A stretch of 64,000 bases of DNA, from NCBI RefSeq assembly GCF_002775205.1, contig NC_036456.1, forward strand, positions 27,005,850 to 27,069,849, read 5' to 3'. Source of the DNA: Xiphophorus maculatus. Lineage: Eukaryota > Chordata > Actinopteri > Cyprinodontiformes > Poeciliidae. The position numbers were made by a program, and so were the translations under genes. The first letter of the stretch is position 1, and each line of letters opens with the position of its first letter. Of the stretch, positions 54,586-64,000 are shown piece after piece. The notes under the pieces were generated by a model. It ran no database searches. It had not been told where the DNA came from and saw only the letters and a list, made by a program, of their open reading frames with translations.

Positions 54586-56739
54586 GTAATTTCCATTTTT
54601 AAAGTAACAATTTGGCCCAAAGTTGGTCATAAACAGGACTAATGTCCCAGAATCAAGAAACCTGCAACATAATGACTGAAAAAGAAAATAATCAAGGTGC
54701 CACAATGGTCCAGTCAATCTCCACACCTTGAGATATTACAATGTACTGAAGCAGCCAAGACACAGAAAACGCCTTCTAACGGTTCTTTTAGTCCATTTCG
54801 GCTGGGTTCTGGTTTGATAAATAAAGTCAGACAGGATCCTGTTGTTTCTTCTTGTGCACTTGAGGTTAAATTCACACAATTTTAAAAGTCAGTAGAACCA
54901 GATCAGCATGACGTTAGACACCAAATGAACCAAAAGAAAATCACACATATCTAGACCAAACATGGAATTACAATGTCGACACAGTTCACAGTAATTCCAC
55001 CAATAAATACCAACATCACAATCCATATTGCCTTAAAATACAGTCAAAACAGCCAGGGACAGGTAAGGAGGGAGTTCAAAGTTTCAAATAAAAAAAAGTG
55101 TGTAAGCTGCTAGGAGGTGGAGTCCCTCCCCGGCCGTCGTCCTGGTGGATGAGAGCGATGCACATGTGCCTTAAAAATGTATTCACGTGAAGTTAATGTG
55201 TTGCTACACAGGATGTGACAGTAGGCACTCTGGATTCCAGTGTAAAAGCACTTTAATGAAGCAGCTAAACCAAAAGTCGGTCTGAGTCAGAGCCTCTCTC
55301 TTCCTCCCTCTCTCCTTTTCTTTTTTTTTTGTGTTTTCTGCTGCATTGCAGATGTGGCGAAGGGACTCCACCTCAAACTAATGCACGCACACTTAAACAG
55401 CTGCCACACCAAAAGGGACAAAACGTTAGGGAAAAAATAAAAGCTGCAATAAATACACACACTTTTTTCCTCCAGATGATGTGGCTGCACCTTGTTAATG
55501 AACTTTATTGCTTTCCGCCCAAGGACCCGCGCGTATTGATTTCAATTTCTCACATGTATACAAAAATTTCACACCAGGCGCCTCGAACACTCGCTCTGCC
55601 TCCAGGTTAAAGGGAAGGTGGGTTTTATTGGAAGCTTCGCCTCTCCGAGTCCTTCGAAAACAGAAAAGCCGTGCGTGACCCTCCCTCTCTGCAGCTGTAA
55701 TTCGCTCTGTAAGCAGAGGGAGGCCCTGACTCGAGAGAAACGGGAGTGAAGGGAGTCCCCGGGGAGAGAGGTGTGTGTTAAGAGAGCGGCTGAATCAGAT
55801 ATACATCATTTAACTCGCTTTCGATATCCGCTCACATCCACTCCTTTCATTCGGACAAACGGCGACGCCAAACTCTTACGAGGGGAAGATGTTTAACATT
55901 TTGGGAGTCTGAAACCCGGAGACGCTAAAGGCGGTAAATTCAGCCGTCGGTTCACCAATCAAACCTCCGAAAGATGGGAAACTTTACATGGTGTGACTGG
56001 CCTGAAGGTTTGGGGAGGCAAAATGCACGCTCATGCAATCATGCACTCCACTCGCAATAAATGATCCAGAAATGTGTCATGATGTGATAATCAAAATAAA
56101 TTAATAACCCTCCAATCACGGAGTCTCATATTTAAAAATATGTATTTACTGCTGAAATGCATGAGATTCATTCATGCTGGAAGAGAGAAACTACCAGTAG
56201 ATAACAGGAAGGCCAAAGGCATTACAGCTAGGGGGCGCCATTTGATCTACAATTTTGAAGAGTCAGTTAATGGAAACAGCTAAATCTGAAAAACAAAAAA
56301 ACCTTCTTTAATTTTGTAGAGAAGTTTTTACTTTCACTTTAGATGGTTTTTGGCTTTTCCAAAAAGATGGAAACATATTTGCTGAATAATTTGTGATGTA
56401 CAGAACGTTCCCACCCACTGGAGGGCCTCTCTGCCTTACCAGAGGAACAAAACTCAGAAAAATGTCCAAACCTCCAGCTCAGGGAGAAGAACTCCCTGTT
56501 TTTCTAAGGTCCATGCTAGTTTTCATCCTCTGCTTCCTGTTTATTACAGCCATGCGTAGCGTCACGCTTTGTGAAGCCCGGTTGATCTGCTTCAAACCAG
56601 AACACGGAAACACAGTTAGTTCGAATTTTCTTCTTCTATTTTCTTTTTACATCGTTTTAAAAGTTCACTGAAAAGGTACTTGTGCCAGATTTGGAAATGT
56701 TGGTAGCCTTTGGAGATTTTAGAGTCAAGGTAAGAATCT
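54586..56739. other. Intergenic, partly GC-richer, no gene recognised
   Basis: 55080-55990 is less AT-rich (for example CTCCCCGGCCGTCGTCCTGG) and could hold conserved non-coding DNA or a distal fgf11 3' UTR. The open frames there lack domains. Confidence 0.35.
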
Positions 56740-57330
56740 ACATTATGCTAAATGCTAATATATGATGCTAACAGGAGTTTAAAATGTCAACTCTACAATC
56801 ATTTTGTCTTAAAATAAAATATGCTGAATGTTGTTATATTTTTCTATAATATAGCTTTTAAATATAAACCAGAACAGTGCAGAGTTAACATGGAGAGGCC
56901 AGTGATTTAAAATTTGGCCTTCTGACATGATTCTTAGTTGTTGTTAACAGCTAAGAGTTAAGATTAGACTCAAAATATAACAACTACCTGTAGTTAAGCT
57001 AACAGGTAAATAAAGTCCAGCTCCAAGCTAACAGAGCGAGGTGAATGGCTACGCAGAATCAGGCTAACGGCTAACCAGAATTAAGCTAATGGCTACTTAA
57101 ACTGACATCAAGCTCACAGCTACTCAGAATAAACAGTGATTCAATGTGAAACTGTAAAGTTAAGTTTTAACTGTGTAAGAATCAAGCTGTTACTGGCGCT
57201 AACAGCTAATAAGTATTTACTTAATAAGAGTATTATTAAGTAAATACTTATTTACTTACTAAGAGTCAAGCTAAATGAAGTGATCATAGCTAACAGCTAT
57301 GAGTTAAGCTAATGGTGAATCATTCTTAAA
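56740..57330. repeat. Degenerate GCTAACAGCTACTCAGA array
   Basis: Irregular units such as CAAGCTAACAG and GCTAACGGCTAACCAGAAT, the complement of the arrays at 41265 and 58900. Contains a perfect AT hairpin at 57208-57252. Confidence 0.55.
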
Positions 57331-58899
57331 CAAAACTAATCTGGAAGTTCAGGGAACAAAAAACATCTATTTTTAATTTCTATTAGTAATATCAATTATT
57401 CTTTGCTATGCTAACATGTCACATGGGTTTTATTAATGTCTTTACAGGTAAAAATATATAGTTATCTGAAATCTGTGGATTACCCCCGCATACAATAAAA
57501 TATCTGATAAATCCTGTAAATTTAATTTTATATGAGACTTTTGTTTAAAAGAAAATAAATCTCTTAAACAAAAGTTTTAGCCTTTAGCAGGTTTTCTCAA
57601 ACTTGAATCAATCTTTGATTTCCAAACTTCACAATAAGATTACTGTCATTTTGACAAACTTTTTCCATGTATCTACCAAACATTATCCAGACCCAGTTTA
57701 CACTAACCTGATAAACTGGAGGAAGCCCCATTTAATTAAACATTTAAGTAATTACTTAGCAAAGCATTGAATACAGAGATCCATAGAGGCCGTGTGTTAA
57801 ACACAACCAAACCAAAGCTGGTGGTTAATTAAAGGAGCTTTTAAATGTAGCTTGAATAAAAAAAGGAAATCAACAGATGCTGAATTATGAAACCCTTTTC
57901 TCTCTTCTTTGCTTCCTCATTTTGTCTCCTAGTATATTTTCCTCTTTTACTTTTTATTCATCACCTAACTGTTTTCGATTTCCTCTGGAAAGCTTTATCT
58001 CCCAGGTAGCAGATTACTTTGCTCAGCACTTTGCCCGATTTGGTTATCACTTATTATTATTTACAACTACAGGTTCAAGGGAGCAAAAGATTATGCATGG
58101 AAGGAGAAACGTGCAAAAAAGAGCGACCGTCCAGTGCAGTAATTCCCTCTTCAATCTCTTTTTGTTCTGCTTATCAACACTAATTACCCTTTCTAAAATG
58201 TCCTTTTGCCTCCTTTAAACAATCCATTTTTCTTCACCCACATCTTCTACGTTGCGTTGCTTTACTTCCACTCATTTCCTATAATACATTACTTTTATGC
58301 TATAAACAATTACTCTTTTGATCAAATTGTACCAAGAAAGTTTAATGTAGAAAAAATTATTTAATTATGTCTCCAGTTCCCATCATCCCATTTGATGACA
58401 TCTATTTATTTTGTTGTAAAATAATAAACAGTTTAGATTTAAGTTTTAAGTTTCGTTAATAATGTTTAAATGCCGGTAAACATGGAGGTCATGCAGAGTA
58501 AAGTTTGTGGGAACGTTGACCCGTTTCAACACATATGGAAGTCCGCATAGGTGAAATATCACCTTGAACATTATTACCACACTGTAAAACTAGACGGCTA
58601 AAAAAATGACTTCTTTATCTGTGTTGATGACAATAAAAACGTAATAAGACCATAAAAAAGAAAGTCACTGCCGTCCCTTGCGGTTCATGCACATGATCCA
58701 GCCCTTAAATTTATCTACATGAACCCAAGTTAGGAAAATAATTGAGTTACCTTGAATGTGGAGGCAGAAAGGAACTTTTGTTCTTAACTTTGGATAAATA
58801 ATAAAATATTAGAGAGAACTTGCCCAATTAGAGTGACAATGGGTTTCAAAGTTGGAAAATATTTCTTCCAACAGGCTCTGTTCTGGACAATTATTAGAA
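57331..58899. other. Intergenic, nothing recognised
   Basis: AT-rich sequence. A 113-codon plus frame at 57877-58218 is hydrophobic and Phe/Ser-rich, typical of T-rich non-coding DNA, and was not called. Confidence 0.45.
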
Positions 58900-59780
58900 T
58901 GATTGTAATTAGTCGCTAGCGCCACTTTAAGTGGCTACTAGACAACTTCTAAACTCTGAGCGGCTGTTAGCTACACTCTACGTAGATGTTAGCGTAACTC
59001 TGGTTAGCTGTTAGCTCAATTGTGTAGCTTTCACCTTGATTTGAGCAGCTAGTTTGAGTCTGAGAGTAAATGCTAGCTTGAATCTAATGGCTCGTTTCCC
59101 CTGGAGGTCGTTTACAAACCGAACTGCACCATGTTGTAAATGTAGCATTAACTTTGAGTAAATGCAAATTTGACTTTAGGTAGCTGTTAGCTCAATTATG
59201 AGTAGCTGTTAGTTTGACTCTCAGCCGTTATCTTGACTGTGAATAGCTATTGACTCAACTATGAGTAGCTGTTAGCTCAGCGTTAGAAAATAGTAGGTTT
59301 GGTTATGAATAGCTGTTCACTTGACTAGGAGCTGCTAGTTAGACTCTGAATAAATGGTAGCTAAACTTGGAGTGACTGCTAACTCCGAGTAGTTATTAAC
59401 TTGGCCCTGGAAAATTGTTGGTTTGACTCTGGATAGCTGTTATCTTGACAAGTAGCTATTAGCTTTACTATGAGTGACTGCTAGCTCAACTCTGAAAAAT
59501 CGTTAGCTTGGTTCTGAGAAATTTGGTTCTGGATAGCTGTTAGCTCAACTCTGACCTATTAGCTTGACTCTGAGTAGCTATAAATTCAGGTAGCTGTTAG
59601 CTCAGCTTTGAGTAGCAATAAGCTTTCTTATTTGGTAATTGTGAGGTTATGTCTCTATGCAGCTGGGCTAACTCCAAACAGCGGTTAGGTCAAAAAGTTG
59701 CTAGCTCAACTGCCTAGCTATTAGCTTGACTTAGGGTGTCCATTAGCTTATATTTAAATAATTATTAGCTTGAGTTTTGG
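58900..59780. repeat. Degenerate TAGCTGTTAGCTCAACTCTG array
   Basis: About 880 bp of imperfect units of about 20 bp, e.g. GAGTAGCTGTTAGCTCA and TCTGGATAGCTGTTAGCTC. Confidence 0.7.
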
Positions 59781-61282
59781 GAACCGTTGCTTAAATGAGT
59801 TTCTTTGACTCCCCATTGCTAATTTTCACCTTGATTTTTGTCTGTTGTCTGCTGCTAATAGACGCTAAAACAATAACAACTCACTTCTCTAATCAAATTA
59901 TTTACGCTTGATGTTTTTGTCTTAAACTTAAACTATTTAATAAAAAGAAACAGTCTGCATAGCTGCATGAATTGCCATTTTTCTCATCACCAACATAATC
60001 AAACATCAGCATCCCGTTCTCATGGACGCTAACTGACCGATGTGGGGCTTAAATATCCATAAAACTAATGTGGACAAGTTGAACCGACTCCAACATGGTC
60101 AGTGACGTGAGCATGGTCAACAAAATGCTTGACCTTTTGACAGCGTGTTTGATAATCTGCAAATGCAGCTCAACACGCGTTTGTAGCACAGTTTAGATTT
60201 GTAAAAAAATAAAAAATCAGCATATTTAGTTTGGCAGCAATGACATGCAGATGCTATGTTGCCCTGGAGGGTTTGTGCAAAAGAAAAGCCATTGCAATGC
60301 AATCACAACGGCTCCATTACGACTCATTATGTCTTCCATCACCTCACACCTGCTGCCACTGAGTGAATGCATGTCATCGTAATGGTCATGAGATCATTTT
60401 CATCTGTAAGTACAACAGAATACATATGAGAGTGTGTGTGTGGGTGTGTGTGTGTGGTTACGGAGTGTGTCGAGGGAGTGATTGGCTGCTTGTTTAAGGG
60501 TCGAAAGATTCTGATCAGCCTCTGACTCCATTAGCAGAGCCAGAGGGACGGGAGGGAGTTTTATTGTGCCGCAGAGTGGAAAATTGAGTCCATGTCACAA
60601 ACTAATCAAATTGTGCCAAAGGTGAGTGAAAAAGAACAGAAAACACTGCGATACATACATACACACACACGCCCCCTCACAGACATTCACACACACTCGC
60701 CTGACGAGACTTCAGGCCATCTTTGAAAGTTGCTGACGCAAACAGAAGATGTGGACGCAGCAGATGGCCGCAGAACTGAAACAGTGTGACAGCCTCACAT
60801 TAACATGGCTTTGTGTCAAGCTAACATTAGCAGAAAACCCTGCAGGGAGATAAAAACCCATTTGTGAAGAATGTGCTGCGGGGGGACAGATTTTCTCGTT
60901 GCACCCGTCGCGGTGGAACCAGGAAGACCTTGCTGGGATATTTGGTTGACCGGAGGGTTTCTCGCTGGCGTGACGGCTGGAGGGCGTCCTTCCAGCTGGT
61001 GAGACAGGCTGTGGTGACATGCTTTAAAACACTAGGCCACTGTTCAGCTCTACACTGAGTTATTGCTATTACACCCCAGGTTCAGCTGACCGTAGAGGGC
61101 AAGAAGGTGGAGGGCTGGTGTGGTAGAAGACAAAAGGGGTCTTCCCCTTTCCCATCATCCCCCTGCATGGACCTTTGGACACCCGGACGTTTCAGGTCCA
61201 CATCCCGAGTCAAGGTTTGCTGTCCGCTGGTGAGCGCCGCCCGGCGTCGTCCAGCCTGTCCTCCGTGCCGCGTCTCTCGGTG
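59781..61282 (-). other. fgf11: fgf11 3' flank, probable 3' UTR
   Basis: Downstream of the fgf11 stop. Minus-strand AATAAA (TTTATT at 60560-60565) about 720 bases beyond the stop is a candidate polyadenylation signal. (TG)n at about 60430-60457 and (CA)n near 60656-60670 are microsatellites. Confidence 0.4.
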
Positions 61283-61425
61283 CTAGGAGGAGGAGGTTTT
61301 GGTTTTGGACTGAGCTTCTTTCTTGCCGTTGTTAAGCACAGGCGAGTCACTGGAGGTCTTCGGCGTTTTTCTGGGCGGACTCTGTTCGGCGACGTCGTGT
61401 AAGGACGGCTCCCTGTACATCGCCA
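61283..61425 (-). CDS. fgf11: fgf11 last coding exon
   Basis: 143 nt with [12 protein letters not shown], the family's conserved post-trefoil motif, then [20 protein letters not shown] and TAG at 61283-61285. Longer than the short Pro/Ser tail of human FGF11 and more like FGF13/14 tails. Confidence 0.92.
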
Positions 61426-62677
61426 CTGAGTAGGGAAAACATACAGACAGGAAGCTCATCAAAACTGAAAAGGTTCGAACAAAACCTTGTTAGACCTCTT
61501 TATTTGTTGATTAAACTGCACAGTTTGGCTCCATTTAGACCAGTCAGAATCGTTTTCAGTGTTTTCCAAGCCATCAACAACATTCTGGCAGAGATCTGGT
61601 GAACTGGTTGGTTTCCTGGAAAAGATCTGCAATACATTCAAACTTGTTTTGCTGATAAACTGTCTACACAGGTTATTTAGGGTTCTGTCATTCTGTGTAA
61701 TTTTGACATTTTATGTAATGTTATTTAGTTGCACAACATTTTGGGTCAAACGGTGCCCAAGCAGTTGAATTCTCCCGTTTGTTTAAAATCTTTATGTCAC
61801 CAGTTGATTTTTTTAAATAAAACAGTTGCCAGATGGGTCTGAAAAGTTAATAAATACAACGACAAAGTTCATAAGCTAGCGAGCGTATATTCCCTCGTCC
61901 TGACTACAGCTCCTTTCATCACCACATTTGGCCACGCCCCTCCGTTTCTCTTGGCCACGCCCACTTAGGTGAACATTTCCAAAGCCAGGCGTTTCTCAAC
62001 AGGTTCACCTGATTGGACAACCAAAAAACAAAGAGTGCCTCAAATTCTCACACCTGATTGGACGAAATTAAAGTTTGTTATTTGACTTTTTCTCATTGTA
62101 ATTATCTCCAGCTTACATTTCTGCCACCAAACCTGCATGAATTACTTTAGTTTCATGAGTTTGCTGTTGTAACCCACAGTATTAGAAGACTTGGGAGGTT
62201 AGTTACACTTTGAATACGTTGATATAATAACAGCAGGCAGAATGTTAGCTGGCTTCATTCACTCTGTTCTAATAACTAACAGTTGTGATTTTTCATAAAT
62301 ATTTATAAGTATTGAGAACTAAAAGTTGGTTCCTGGCCATTACATTAGAAACAATATCCGTTTTCATTACTAAAATAATGTAAAACTTACATAAGCAGCT
62401 AAAAACAAATAAAAAAGATGTAAAAAAAAACAACATACAAACAAAAAACCCCTAAATAACTGCGTTTGTCCTTCGTACCTTCGATGAGTTTGGGCAGGAA
62501 GTGAGCAGCACCCTTAGTCTTCTTGACACGGTTTCCCTTCATGACCTGACCGTCCCGGTTGATGCCGATGTACCAGGCTCGCCCCGACTGGGTCTGCCGG
62601 TACAGGATGGACGAGTATGTGACGTAGTAGTTCTCGAAGACGCACTCCTTAAACTTGCACTCCGGCGTGAAGTGTTC
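61283..62677 (-). CDS. fgf11: FGF-homologous factor 11, last two coding exons (partial)
   Basis: Intracellular FGF-homologous factor (FGF11-14 family). These lack a signal peptide, do not signal through FGF receptors and bind the C-terminus of voltage-gated sodium channels. Exon 62479-62677 (199 nt, the family's usual length) encodes [20 protein letters not shown], then [20 protein letters not shown] and [20 protein letters not shown], the second half of the beta-trefoil. Exon 61283-61425 encodes [16 protein letters not shown], then a Ser/Lys-rich tail ending KTKTSSS and TAG. The splice phase agrees (GAAG|GTACGA to CTCAG|TG). [10 protein letters not shown] and the neighbouring chrnb1 favour FGF11 over FGF12-14. 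Upstream exons lie beyond 64000; the fish a/b copy is undetermined. Confidence 0.92.
61426..62478 (-). other. fgf11: fgf11 last intron
   Basis: Non-coding; no repeat or gene firmly recognised. ACGCCC / GGCCACGCCC direct blocks at about 61930-61965 are noted without function. Confidence 0.5.
62479..62677 (-). CDS. fgf11: fgf11 penultimate coding exon
   Basis: 199 nt, starting in phase 0 with [10 protein letters not shown] and ending PKLIE plus one base. Covers the C-terminal beta strands of the trefoil and the basic GNRVKKTK segment. Acceptor TCTTACAG. Confidence 0.94.
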
Positions 62678-64000
62678 CTGTAAGACACACAAACCAGAAC
62701 GTATAGGCAGAGGTCGGTAGTAACCAGTTACATTTACCTGAGTAACTTTTTGGAAAAAATTACCTTTACTGCATAATTTACTATGAAGTATCACTTTTCT
62801 TACTAGAGTAAAGTTTCTGGATACTTTGCCCACTGTGAGTGACTTCACTAAATGAAGAACAAACATTTTATAATCAAAAATGCACAAACTACAGAAACAC
62901 TCGTACAGTTTATGTTAAAGTGGGAATTACTATTTGAATACAAGCTTCGGTGTCCTGATGTTAGTTTCATTAGAGACACTTTATGGTCAAAAAGATACAA
63001 AAAACTCTCTATATAAGTATAGTGTCACTAGAAGGACTTTATCCTGTTCTAACATACATTATATATTTATAAAAGTTTCTTCTGCCTTAATTTGTTATTT
63101 TGTAATTATGTCTACACATGAATCTAAGCATGTATGTTTAATACGTCCCCTGACCAGTAGCTCCATGTTGCCACCCCAAACATTATAACTTCATAATTTT
63201 CAAATACTTCAATAATTTTTATATTCATAAACATCCCAAAATATTATTACAATTCATCTGATATATAAAATACAATGCAAAATACACTTTTAATTTTTTT
63301 TTAAAATATAAAGTCTGGGTCGCCCCAAAAAATTGCAGCCCTGGGCTACCACCCTGTCTAATGCTTGTTCCAGCATAAAGAATTAAACTCCCAGCAGAAA
63401 AATAAAACATTTTCACTGGGGGGAAATGAGCTAAACATTTCATTGCGACGGGATAACAGGATCATACGCAGCGCATCGACTAACTAAGCGTGAACAAACT
63501 CGATCGCGCATGCGCAGGACCGTTTAGTCACGAAACAAACGGTGAACCTGGTGTTCTGTCAGGCCGTCATACTGTAGCACAATTATCTCTCCCTCTTTCT
63601 CTCCGTCTCGTTACGTATTCCATCTTTTATTCCGCCTCTCCTTCTCCAGCGCGTTCCCTCCGTTTCCCCGTCATTTGGTGACCTTGTCGGGGAACAAACC
63701 AATTTGCAGGATTGATTTGGAGCCTTGATGTGACGGAAAAACCGCCTGAACAAGGAGTTTGCTTTCTCTCCCTCCCTCCATCTTTCTGATTTCTATCTCT
63801 TTTCTGCGTCCCTCTGTCCGTCCGCCGGGCCTCAACACTTACAGCACATAAACAATTACATCGCTCTTTAATTACACATCCATTAGTTTCTCTGTCACTC
63901 ATTACTTTAACTCCACTACAGCAAATGGAGTGGGAAAGTGTAATCAGATTACTATTACTGTCTGTGGGTGTGCAGAGCGGAAAGCCTGATCAATTTCTTG
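62678..64000 (-). other. fgf11: fgf11 intron (continues beyond window)
   Basis: Contains a TACTCAAGTAA-type fragment (62720-62960) with ACCTGAGTAACTTTTTGG. A perfect GCGCATGCGC palindrome (NRF1-type core) is at 63506-63515. No further fgf11 exon was found; minus frames such as 63627-63902 lack domain signs. Confidence 0.5.

Noticed and set aside
62684-62887. N-terminal extension of the fgf11 exon frame
   Set aside because: Lies upstream of a clear TCTTACAG acceptor and overlaps a TACTCAAGTAA-type repeat; it is intron read-through.
1-64000. CRISPR arrays, bacterial operons, rRNA genes or viral genes
   Set aside because: Tandem arrays here lack the repeat-spacer pattern. All genes are spliced vertebrate genes. 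No rRNA or viral coding signature was seen.

Overview
The window is vertebrate nuclear DNA, almost certainly from a ray-finned (percomorph-type) fish. It has compact spliced genes with GT/AG introns, a tRNA-derived SINE ending in TGGA repeats, and dense short inverted-repeat elements of the kind common in teleosts. The species cannot be fixed from the sequence. No bacterial, viral or CRISPR feature was seen.

Four protein-coding genes lie head to tail on the minus strand. From high to low coordinate they are: the last two coding exons of an FGF-homologous factor, fgf11 (61283-62677, 5' part beyond the window); the muscle nicotinic acetylcholine receptor beta subunit chrnb1 (11 exons, 32868-49379, 496 aa); a second complete beta1-type subunit, here called chrnb1l (11 exons, 14011-28017, 501 aa); and the tight-junction protein cldn7 (4 exons, 2018-8894, 213 aa). 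CLDN7, FGF11 and CHRNB1 also lie close together on human 17p13.1, so this is a conserved block with a tandem beta1 duplication. All exon junctions were placed by hand from splice signals and reading phase. Exons 2 to 8 of the two receptor genes have identical lengths and phases. A polyadenylation signal near position 310 suggests that a plus-strand gene ends at the left edge.

The receptor genes would supply the non-alpha beta subunit of the muscle endplate channel. chrnb1 is the more human-like copy. chrnb1l has diverged at functionally important places: Ile instead of Leu at pore position 9', and an altered MA-helix/M4 start. fgf11 is expected to act on voltage-gated sodium channels. cldn7 is an epithelial barrier gene and is probably linked only by ancient synteny.

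Most of the remaining DNA is repetitive. I recognise about nine copies of an AT-rich element with terminal inverted repeats around an array of tiny palindromes, and four copies of a fold-back element with complementary arms. There are four copies of a CACTGCAAAAA-type element, several copies of further families, a SINE with target-site duplications, a hAT-type element with a perfect 8-bp duplication, and a LINE reverse-transcriptase remnant. There is also a minisatellite of RFX/X-box-like palindromes inside cldn7. A frameshifted plus-strand pseudogene and a CRE-containing promoter-like block lie between the two receptor genes. I found no new biological system. The best leads are the natural 9' pore substitution, the palindrome-array elements, the X-box minisatellite and the unidentified pseudogene.
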